This document shows, in pieces, positions 1-5,082 of a stretch of DNA of 6,844 nt; within the stretch, counting starts at the first letter, position 1; every line of letters starts with the position of its first letter. The DNA comes from an uncultured Bacillota bacterium. Its GTDB lineage: Bacteria > Bacillota_I > Bacilli_A > Erysipelotrichales > Erysipelotrichaceae. The translations under genes and the position numbers were made by a program. The stretch spans positions 1 to 6,844 of the forward strand of contig CASEHR010000096.1 in NCBI GenBank assembly GCA_949287785.1. Direction: 5' to 3'. A model generated the notes under the pieces. That model saw nothing but the letters and a program-made list of their open reading frames with translations. It had not been told where the DNA came from and searched no databases.

Positions 1-59
1 TAGGGACGGATCTTTTCGATCGTCTGTTCGATCAAGATGATCTTTTCATTATCTTCCAT
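1..59 (-). CDS. NifU-like Fe-S scaffold protein, N-terminal fragment (partial)
   Basis: Only the first 19 codons are present; the gene leaves the window at base 1. The start is an ATG read from 59 down to 57, with a strong AGGAGG ribosome site (bases 66-71, minus strand) seven bases upstream that overlaps the stop codon of the preceding gene. The visible peptide runs MEDNEKIILIEQTIEKIRP, and the next codon begins TA. A short acidic start followed by an 'IEKIRP' helix matches the beginning of the NifU C-terminal-domain family, where it continues as R-P-x-L-x-x-D-G-G-D and later carries a C-x-x-C Fe-S cluster motif. Those diagnostic residues lie outside the window, so the call rests on the short helix only. 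Its position 11 bases after the divergent-PAP2 gene implies co-transcription. If correct, the product carries or delivers Fe-S clusters in the cytoplasm. Confidence 0.55.
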   Translation of the reverse strand, partial: MEDNEKIILIEQTIEKIRP

Positions 60-70
60 CTGTAACCTCC

Positions 71-523
71 TTAAAAAAGCGATAATAGCAAAGCGCAGAT
101 GATTCCTATCAGACCACCGACGAAGACCTCCGTATATTTATGTCCTAAGACATCTTTAAGAGGCTCTTCATAGATCGGGTCGATGAGATCGATCTCCGGA
201 TCTTGCTTGAGATCTTTGATGATCTGCTTGGTGACTTGAATGTTCTTGCCTGAATAGTAGCGCACATTGGCAGCATCATATGAAACGATAAGTCCTAAAG
301 CCAAAGTCACCGCAAATAAAGGTGAGTTGAAAGATTCCTGTATGCCCACACTTAAGCAAAGGGAAGCAACACCGGCTGTATGGCTTGATGGCATTCCGCC
401 GGATGCAAAACACAGACGAGGTTCAAACTTTTTTGAATTGATCATAGCTAAAAACGGTTTGACAGCCTGGGCAAAGATGACCGATATTACAAATGACCAT
501 AAGGGATACATAGCATGCAGCAT
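71..523 (-). CDS. Divergent PAP2 family (DUF212, YuiD-like) membrane protein
   Basis: A 150-residue integral membrane protein of the divergent-PAP family, distantly related to PAP2 acid phosphatases; B. subtilis YuiD is the Bacillus representative. The diagnostic core is visible: SGGMPSSHTA at residues 41-50, Y-D-A-x-N-V-R at 82-88, and LGHK at 126-129 leading into a C-terminal hydrophobic helix (131-149). Other membrane stretches are near residues 9-27 and 50-82. The central loop (93-125) is charged. The length matches the usual 140-160 residues. The family retains the PSSH motif but not the complete three-motif PAP2 phosphatase signature, so enzymatic activity is uncertain and the substrate unknown. 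The ATG at 523 is the first in its frame (a TGA lies directly upstream) and has AGGAAGGAG nine bases before it; Met5 is an alternative start. The NifU-like gene follows after 11 bases. Confidence 0.88.
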   Translation of the reverse strand: MLHAMYPLWSFVISVIFAQAVKPFLAMINSKKFEPRLCFASGGMPSSHTAGVASLCLSVGIQESFNSPLFAVTLALGLIVSYDAANVRYYSGKNIQVTKQIIKDLKQDPEIDLIDPIYEEPLKDVLGHKYTEVFVGGLIGIICALLLSLF

Positions 524-545
524 TCAATCATTCTCCTTCCTAAAG

Positions 546-554
546 AGTATATCA
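546..554 (-). promoter_or_regulatory. Extended -10 promoter of the divergent-PAP2 gene
   Basis: On the minus strand this reads TGATATACT, an extended -10 element (TG-n-TATACT). No good -35 is seen at 16-18 bases, which is common for extended -10 promoters. Transcription would begin near base 539, giving a leader of about 16 bases that contains the AGGAAGGAG ribosome site of the gene starting at 523. Confidence 0.6.
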
Positions 555-579
555 CAAATCGTCGCTAAAGCTGTATAAT
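551..579 (+). promoter_or_regulatory. Promoter of the S1-protein/pgi operon
   Basis: A perfect TATAAT -10 lies at 574-579. A weak -35 (ATCACA, four of six matches to TTGACA) lies 17 bases upstream at 551-556. The last base of the -10 is seven bases before position 586, so the predicted first transcribed base is the G of the GTG start codon. The -35 abuts and partly overlaps the -10 of the oppositely directed promoter. Confidence 0.7.
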
Positions 580-585
580 AGACAC

Positions 586-966
586 GTGCTTAAGATCGAA
601 GATTACAGACCGGGAATGATCGTTTACGGCAAGATCACCGGCATTCAGCCTTATGGCGCTTTTGTCAGCTTTGACAACGGAGTGAGAGGGCTTATCCATA
701 TTTCGGAAATATCGGAACGTTTCGTTAAGGATGTCCGATCTTTTGTCAATATCGATGACTATGTTTTGGTCAAAGTCATCGATGTCGATACCGAACATAA
801 ACAGCTCAGACTTTCATTTAAAGCTGTGGATCAAAGTATGCGCAAGGCCCGGCGAAGGGCGCGGTTTGCGGGACTGCCGCAAAACAAGATCGGTTTCGCT
901 TCGATCAAAAGACATCTACAAGAATGGATTAAAGAAAGGGACCAAAATGAGATTAGATCTAACTAA
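586..966 (+). CDS. S1-domain RNA-binding protein (YugI/CvfD, general stress protein 13 type)
   Basis: A 126-residue cytoplasmic protein with one S1 (OB-fold) domain at about residues 9-78: G-M-I-V-Y-G-K-I near 10-17, then YGAFVSF and GLIHISEIS, then a V-K-V-I-D-V-D strand. A basic patch (KARRRAR, near 86-92) follows, then a C-terminal helix with the L-x-E-W-I motif. The S1 domain, basic linker and final E-W-I helix match the B. subtilis YugI/streptococcal CvfD group, whose members bind RNA or ribosomes and act after transcription. The likely start is GTG at 586; the only other codon between it and the in-frame TAA at 541 that could conceivably start is a CTG at 571. There is no Shine-Dalgarno site, and the -10 box ends six bases earlier, so the mRNA should be leaderless. 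Met11 (616) is an alternative start but also lacks a good ribosome site. The gene overlaps pgi by 20 bases; in B. subtilis yugI and pgi (yugL) are also close neighbours. Confidence 0.85.
   Translation: MLKIEDYRPGMIVYGKITGIQPYGAFVSFDNGVRGLIHISEISERFVKDVRSFVNIDDYVLVKVIDVDTEHKQLRLSFKAVDQSMRKARRRARFAGLPQNKIGFASIKRHLQEWIKERDQNEIRSN
935..940 (+). promoter_or_regulatory. pgi: Ribosome binding site deciding the pgi start
   Basis: AAAGGG inside the end of the S1-protein gene lies six bases before the ATG at 947. The same open frame extends upstream to 731, but that part lies within the S1 gene in another frame and does not resemble a Pgi protein, so 947 is the start. Confidence 0.65.
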
Positions 967-2218
967 TGCTAAATTGAATGAAGACATCAAAGCATATCAG
1001 GATGAAGTGACCACGGCACATCATTGGTTACATGAAAAGACAGGTAAAGGCAATGACTTCGTCGGATGGGTAAATTGGCCGAATGATTATGATAAAGAAG
1101 AAGTCGAAAGGATCAAAAAGATCGCCGGCAGTCTTAAAGACAGGACTGACGTTGTCTTAGTATGCGGTATCGGCGGTTCATACTTAGGTGCCAGAGCAGC
1201 GATCGAGATGATCAACGGTCTTTATCCGAAAAATCGCCCTGAGATCATTTTTATAGGTAATACTTTCAGTGCTACTTATCTGAAGCAGGTATATGATTAT
1301 GTTAAAGATAAGGATATCGTTTTGAATGTCATCTCAAAATCCGGAACGACGACCGAAACATCGATCTCTTTCAGGATTTTTAAGGAGTTGGTCGAGAATA
1401 AGTATGCAAAGGAAGAAGCCAAAGAACGGATCATTGCCACGACTGACCGTGCCAGAGGGACCTTAAAGGCGCTGGCTGATGAAATGGGCTACGAGACCTT
1501 TGTCATCCCCGATGATATTGGTGGTCGATACAGTGTCTTTACCGCTGTCGGTCTTTTGCCTTTAGCTTTGGCGGGTATTGATCCTGATGAGGTTTTGCAA
1601 GGATCAAAGAAAGCATATGAAGATCTCTTGGATCCTGATCTTGCCCATAATATCGCATATCAATACGCAGTAGCTAGACGTATCCTGGACAAACAGGGAT
1701 ACAGCGCCGAAATGTTTGTCACCTATGAGCTGCAGCTCGCTTCGACGGGTGAATGGTGGAAACAGCTTTTTGGAGAGTCGGAGGGTAAAGATGGCAAAGG
1801 AATCTTGCCGACCAGCGCGACTTTCTCGACTGATCTTCATTCATTGGGACAGTTCATTCAAGACGGCCGCAAGTGTTTATTTGAGACCTTGCTTTGGATC
1901 GATAATATGGCCGGAGATATCACCTTCCCGAAAGAAGAAAACGATTTCGATCATATGAACTACCTGGCTGATAAGAAGCTGTCATGGGTCAATGAGATGG
2001 CGATGAAAGGAACTCTCAGTGCACACAGTGATGACGGTAATGTACCGAATATCGTCATCCATCTCGATGACAACAGCGCCTTTAGTTTTGGCTATATGAT
2101 CTACTTCTTCTTCAAAGCTTGCGGCATGACTTGCTATCTTCTCGGTATCAATCCATTTAATCAGCCGGGTGTTGAAGTATACAAGAAAAAAATGTTCAAA
2201 CTCTTAGGTAAAGAATAG
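947..2218 (+). CDS. pgi: Glucose-6-phosphate isomerase
   Basis: A cytoplasmic enzyme that interconverts glucose 6-phosphate and fructose 6-phosphate in glycolysis and gluconeogenesis; the 423 residues closely resemble the Bacillus-type enzyme. Two SIS sugar-isomerase domains are present. GIGGSYLGARA (74-84) and ISKSGTTTET (129-138) form the sugar-phosphate site, and IGGRYSVFTAVGLLP (191-205) is the family signature. Catalytic residues aligned with characterised enzymes are E277 in GESEGK, H298 in DLHSLGQ, and K413 in QPGVEVYKK. The frame stays open upstream to 731, but similarity begins at the ATG at 947, which has a ribosome site. The last 20 bases of the S1 gene overlap this start, so the two are one operon and probably translationally coupled. 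The protein ends a few residues after the K413 helix (…KLLGKE), about 15-20 residues earlier than the B. subtilis enzyme as I recall it. All catalytic residues are kept. Confidence 0.97.
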   Translation: MRLDLTNAKLNEDIKAYQDEVTTAHHWLHEKTGKGNDFVGWVNWPNDYDKEEVERIKKIAGSLKDRTDVVLVCGIGGSYLGARAAIEMINGLYPKNRPEIIFIGNTFSATYLKQVYDYVKDKDIVLNVISKSGTTTETSISFRIFKELVENKYAKEEAKERIIATTDRARGTLKALADEMGYETFVIPDDIGGRYSVFTAVGLLPLALAGIDPDEVLQGSKKAYEDLLDPDLAHNIAYQYAVARRILDKQGYSAEMFVTYELQLASTGEWWKQLFGESEGKDGKGILPTSATFSTDLHSLGQFIQDGRKCLFETLLWIDNMAGDITFPKEENDFDHMNYLADKKLSWVNEMAMKGTLSAHSDDGNVPNIVIHLDDNSAFSFGYMIYFFFKACGMTCYLLGINPFNQPGVEVYKKKMFKLLGKE

Positions 2219-2240
2219 AAGCTGGCAAAAGCCAGCTTTT
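2219..2240 (+). terminator. Intrinsic terminator of the S1-protein/pgi operon
   Basis: It starts at the base after the pgi stop. AAGCTGGC (2219-2226) pairs perfectly with GCCAGCTT (2231-2238) around an AAAA loop, and four T residues in all (2237-2240) close the site. It is followed within five bases by the next promoter. Confidence 0.88.
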
Positions 2241-2244
2241 ACTA

Positions 2245-2273
2245 TTGACGAAATATAATACAAATAATACAAT
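2245..2273 (+). promoter_or_regulatory. Promoter of the GntR-ABC transporter operon
   Basis: The -35 TTGACG (2245-2250) and -10 TACAAT (2268-2273) are separated by exactly 17 bases; each matches five of six consensus bases. Transcription would start near 2280, leaving a leader of about 22 bases. A perfect TATAAT at 2254-2259 also exists but has no suitably spaced -35. The -10 sits inside a 9-bp tandem repeat. Confidence 0.75.
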
Positions 2274-2290
2274 TAATACAGATAATACAG
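2255..2290 (+). repeat. Four-copy 9-bp tandem repeat over promoter and leader
   Basis: Four adjacent 9-base units share the pattern WTAATACAR: ATAATACAA twice (2255-2272), then TTAATACAG (2273-2281) and ATAATACAG (2282-2290). The AATAC core recurs at 2257, 2266, 2275 and 2284, exactly nine bases apart. The block covers the -10, the predicted transcription start and the leader, and ends directly before the ribosome site of the GntR gene. It could be an operator for that regulator or a simple slippage-prone repeat. Confidence 0.85.
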
Positions 2291-2299
2291 AAAGGAGAA
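2291..2299 (+). promoter_or_regulatory. Ribosome binding site deciding the GntR start
   Basis: AAAGGAGAA lies directly before the ATG at 2302. This selects 2302 over the in-frame TTG at 2245, which is the -35 box and would translate the tandem repeat into an Asn/Thr-rich run. Confidence 0.85.
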
Positions 2300-2301
2300 T
2301 T

Positions 2302-2664
2302 ATGTTCACGATAAATCTGCATGGTAAGAGTTCGATCTATGAACAGATAAGATCCCAGATTTTGAAGTTTATTCAAATCGGTATTCTCAAGCCCAATGAT
2401 AAACTGCCATCGGTGAGAGAGCTATCAATGGATCTTGGCATAAATCCCAATACCGTCCAAAAAGCTTATCAGAAGCTTGAAGAAGATGGATATATATACA
2501 TCTTGTCGAAAAAGGGGGCTTTTATAAGTGAAATGAAGACAAATCATAAGGACATCATAGCGACTATCAAAAAAGAGGTTAAGACATATAAAGAAGAAGG
2601 CGTCAGTAAGAGGGAATTTCTGACGATTATAAGTGAAGTATACGGGGAGGAGAGTGTATGCTAG
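2302..2664 (+). CDS. GntR-family transcriptional regulator, YtrA subfamily
   Basis: A 120-residue cytoplasmic repressor-type protein. Residues 9-72 form the GntR winged helix-turn-helix: S-I-Y-E-Q-I-R at 11-17, the D-K-L-P-S-V-R-E-L block, then NPNTVQKAYQKLEEDGY (recognition helix) and a wing ending in KKGAFIS. Only about 45 charged helical residues follow. This short tail without a ligand-binding FCD or UTRA domain defines the YtrA subfamily, which typically dimerises through it and represses its own ABC-transporter operon. The frame could begin at a TTG at 2245, but the ribosome site and promoter place the start at ATG 2302. The last seven bases overlap the ATPase gene. The likely operator is in the promoter region at 2245-2300; no clear inverted repeat is visible there, only the 9-bp direct repeats. 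The inducer is unknown; characterised relatives respond to cell-wall-active antibiotics. Confidence 0.93.
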   Translation: MFTINLHGKSSIYEQIRSQILKFIQIGILKPNDKLPSVRELSMDLGINPNTVQKAYQKLEEDGYIYILSKKGAFISEMKTNHKDIIATIKKEVKTYKEEGVSKREFLTIISEVYGEESVC

Positions 2665-3542
2665 AAGTGCGCAATGTGTACAAAGAATTCAAGGATCAGA
2701 AGGTCTTGAGGGATCTCGATCTGACGGTTGAAGATGGCAAGGTATTCGGGCTTGTTGGGGTAAACGGCGCCGGTAAATCAACTCTCTTGCGATCGATCGC
2801 CGGTGTCTATGATATCGATGAGGGTACGATTCTATTTGATAACGAGGTGATAAGTGATGATCCGGAAATCAGAAGAAATATCTTATTGATCGGTGATGAT
2901 CCGTATTTTACCAGGACATCGACGCTTGAAGATATCGTTGCTTTCTACAGCTCCTTTTATCCCTTTGATCATGAAGCTTACTATAAGTATCTGAATATGT
3001 TTGCGCTTGATCCCAAGAAGATGATCAATACCTTTTCAAAAGGTATGAAAAGGCAAGCCTTTCTCATCATGGCATTGGCTATCAAGCCAAGACTGTTGCT
3101 TCTGGATGAAGCTTTTGACGGTCTTGATCCGCTGACGAGACTCGATTTTAAAAAAGCTTTAGCTGAACTTCTGAGTGATGACAAGATATCGGTCATCATC
3201 TCAAGTCATAATCTGAAGGAACTTGAAGATATCTGCGACAGTTTTGGCCTTTTGGAAAATGGACAAATCAAGACTTCAGGTGATCTTGATATAGCTAAGT
3301 CGTCCATCAATAAATATCAGGTCGTATTTGAAAATGAAATGACGATCGATGACTTTGATGGTTTTGACATCGTCAATTACGATCAAAAAGGAAGAGTGTC
3401 GACGCTTGTCATCAAAGGCGACGAAGAAAGCGTTGAAGCCAGATTAAACGCAATGGCACCGCTGATCCTGGATGTGTTGCCGATCGATTTTGAAGAGTTG
3501 TTTATCTATGAAGTAGAAATGCGAGGTACCTTACATGAATAA
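2658..3542 (+). CDS. ABC transporter ATP-binding protein (YtrB/BcrA-like)
   Basis: A 294-residue ATPase subunit that would power the permease encoded next. Walker A is GVNGAGKST (34-42), the ABC signature is FSKGMKRQ (126-133), Walker B is LLLLDE (146-151) with catalytic E151, the D-loop is GLDP (155-158), and the switch histidine is H184 in SSHNLKELE. The usual Q-loop glutamine is not obvious: the region reads LLIGDDPYF (76-84), with aspartate in its place. An additional C-terminal domain (about 215-294) is typical of ATPases paired with ABC-2-type membrane subunits. The ATG at 2658 has GGAGG seven bases upstream and overlaps the regulator's stop by seven bases; the gene end overlaps the permease start by eight. 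Such tight overlaps imply coupled, near-equal synthesis. Whether the complex exports a compound or remodels an envelope precursor cannot be read from sequence. Confidence 0.94.
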   Translation: MLEVRNVYKEFKDQKVLRDLDLTVEDGKVFGLVGVNGAGKSTLLRSIAGVYDIDEGTILFDNEVISDDPEIRRNILLIGDDPYFTRTSTLEDIVAFYSSFYPFDHEAYYKYLNMFALDPKKMINTFSKGMKRQAFLIMALAIKPRLLLLDEAFDGLDPLTRLDFKKALAELLSDDKISVIISSHNLKELEDICDSFGLLENGQIKTSGDLDIAKSSINKYQVVFENEMTIDDFDGFDIVNYDQKGRVSTLVIKGDEESVEARLNAMAPLILDVLPIDFEELFIYEVEMRGTLHE

Positions 3543-5025
3543 AGAATACTTATTATATCTGATCCGTTCAAAGAAACACCTGTCGATTTTCATCCTCATC
3601 GTTTCGATGCTGCCGACTCTTCTTTACATCTTGTCATCACCGGTACAATATTACAGTTTCAGCCATATCGAGATGATTCTTTGTGTCTACATCGTTATCG
3701 TCATTTGTGAGAGTTTCATCTTGCCTTTTGTATATTTTGGCTACCTGCAATCAAAAAGAGCCCTAGACACCTATTACAATATTCCGATCGCCAGGACGAA
3801 ACTGGTCATTACAAACTTCGTCCATATGAGCACGCAGATCATCGTCTTTGGCATCATCGGGACGATAATACCGTTTTTGATCAATCTGTCTTTTTTGCCA
3901 AGACCGTATATGATCGTCGTTTTATATGCGCTGACAAGTCTGTTCGGGATCATCGTAAGTCTGTTCGTTCTAGCGATCATCTATAAGACCAACACGCTTT
4001 TTGACAGTGTCATCTTAAGCGTTGCCTATATCACGATACCTTTTCTGATCGTTACCGTATTATCGACCTTTGATATCCATCAGATATATGGTCTGACCAA
4101 TACCTTCGGATGGATAACTCCTCATATCATCCTGCCGGTAACCTGTCTTGCCCCGCTTTTATATCTTGTTTCTGCTATGAATAGTGCGGAGATGGTCTTC
4201 TCGCTGCAATACTTCTTGCTGATCTTGGAAGCAATAATCATCGGTTTTGGCTGTTTTATTTCGATAAGAAGAGATATTAAAAAACGCAAGGCTGAGCTGT
4301 CGGAGACCGTTTCCTCAAATTTCTTTGCATGGCCTTTGGCGATCGGTCTGACGACGATGTGTCTGTTGTTTATCTTTGCCTTCAGCATTGACGATACGAT
4401 GACGATGATCATCTGGTTTGCCTTTGTCTTTGTCGCATATCTCATCATGACCTTTGTCTACCGCCGCAAGATCGTCTTTACCAAACGTGATCTGTTACTG
4501 TTTGGTGTCGGTATCTTTGCCTCGCTGACGATATTGGCGGTCGCCGAAGCTACGGATGGATTCTATCTCAGCCGTGCTTATCGGAGTATTGACTCCGTCG
4601 AGAATTTCGATATCTATTCTTATATAACCATCCAGAATGATTCGACTCCCAATGATACTTATGATCTGTATAACAAGATGACGATGGAGATCAGCGACAA
4701 GGAAGCCGTGGATGATATAATCGCACTTGCTGACCGTCTGTATGATCGTTATAAAAGCGGTGAGGATTATTACTTAAACGAAGGCTACATCGGATCATGT
4801 TATATCGATATGCATTTTATTGACGATAAGGGTCGTCAATTCAGCTTCTATCATCAGTTCTACATCAATGATGATAAGGATATTGATGACTTTAAAGAGA
4901 TCGTCGGGCTTGTTGATGAGATCGGTGGTATGGCATCAGCCACTGTCTACAGCGACATTGATGGTTATATATCAAAAGAGGTGCCGTTAGATGAGGTCGA
5001 AAGTATTGTCGATGGATTGAGATAG
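3535..5025 (+). CDS. ABC-2-type transporter permease with C-terminal extracytoplasmic domain
   Basis: A 496-residue membrane subunit partnering the ATPase upstream. Hydrophobic segments are visible near residues 17-34, 45-69, 97-118, 125-149, 155-178, 222-243, 263-284, 289-308 and 319-339, with a further shorter one at 196-214. Basic loops (RSKKH at 11-15, 74-89, RRDIKKRK at 245-252, RRKIVFTKRD at 310-319) mark the cytoplasmic side. They fit nine spans if 196-214 is a re-entrant helix, as known ABC-2 exporters have between spans 5 and 6. The final ~155 residues would then lie outside the cell. That tail is strongly acidic (about 35 Asp/Glu against 13 Lys/Arg by hand count) and rich in Tyr, and I cannot name its fold with certainty. 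The start ATG at 3535 has GAGG eight bases upstream and overlaps the ATPase gene by eight bases. The substrate is unknown; a peptide antibiotic or cell-wall intermediate is plausible from the operon type only. Confidence 0.88.
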   Translation: MNKEYLLYLIRSKKHLSIFILIVSMLPTLLYILSSPVQYYSFSHIEMILCVYIVIVICESFILPFVYFGYLQSKRALDTYYNIPIARTKLVITNFVHMSTQIIVFGIIGTIIPFLINLSFLPRPYMIVVLYALTSLFGIIVSLFVLAIIYKTNTLFDSVILSVAYITIPFLIVTVLSTFDIHQIYGLTNTFGWITPHIILPVTCLAPLLYLVSAMNSAEMVFSLQYFLLILEAIIIGFGCFISIRRDIKKRKAELSETVSSNFFAWPLAIGLTTMCLLFIFAFSIDDTMTMIIWFAFVFVAYLIMTFVYRRKIVFTKRDLLLFGVGIFASLTILAVAEATDGFYLSRAYRSIDSVENFDIYSYITIQNDSTPNDTYDLYNKMTMEISDKEAVDDIIALADRLYDRYKSGEDYYLNEGYIGSCYIDMHFIDDKGRQFSFYHQFYINDDKDIDDFKEIVGLVDEIGGMASATVYSDIDGYISKEVPLDEVESIVDGLR

Positions 5026-5044
5026 CCAAGTGGCTATCTCTTTT
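5019..5044 (+). terminator. Intrinsic terminator of the ABC operon, overlapping the stop codon
   Basis: GAGATAGCC (5019-5027) pairs perfectly with GGCTATCTC (5032-5040) around an AAGT loop, followed by TTTT. The left arm contains the last codon and the TAG stop (5023-5025) of the permease gene. Confidence 0.88.
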
Positions 5045-5064
5045 ATGGTAAATGTGCTCACTGG

Positions 5065-5073
5065 TGGTATAAT
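5065..5073 (+). promoter_or_regulatory. ligA: Extended -10 promoter of ligA
   Basis: TGGTATAAT is a perfect extended -10 (TG-n-TATAAT). No recognisable -35 lies 16-18 bases upstream. Transcription is predicted to start around 5079-5082, immediately before the ATG at 5083, leaving a leader of about zero to four bases and no ribosome site. Confidence 0.7.
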
Positions 5074-5082
5074 TAGGCTGTT

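Noticed and set aside
509..531. Possible short upstream reading frame (minus-strand ATG at 531) overlapping the start of the divergent-PAP2 gene
   Set aside because: It would encode only about 14 residues and the ATG is too close to the AGGAAGGAG site to be a convincing start.
267..578. Plus-strand open frame of 103 codons opposite the divergent-PAP2 gene
   Set aside because: It is antisense to a gene with clear family motifs, has no ribosome site and resembles no family I know.
731..946. Upstream extension of the pgi frame
   Set aside because: It lies within the S1-protein gene in another frame, shows no Pgi similarity, and a ribosome site marks ATG 947.
2254..2259. Perfect TATAAT as the -10 of the ABC operon
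   Set aside because: The TTGACG is only three bases upstream and the correctly spaced -35 position falls inside the pgi terminator; TACAAT at 2268 has ideal 17-base spacing.
2245..2301. TTG-initiated extension of the GntR protein (Asn/Thr-rich peptide)
   Set aside because: The TTG is part of the -35 box and the repeat-coded peptide has no counterpart in YtrA regulators; AAAGGAGAA supports ATG 2302.
4122..4448. Minus-strand open frame of 108 codons inside the permease gene
   Set aside because: It is a reverse-strand shadow of codons for hydrophobic residues, with no promoter or ribosome site recognised.
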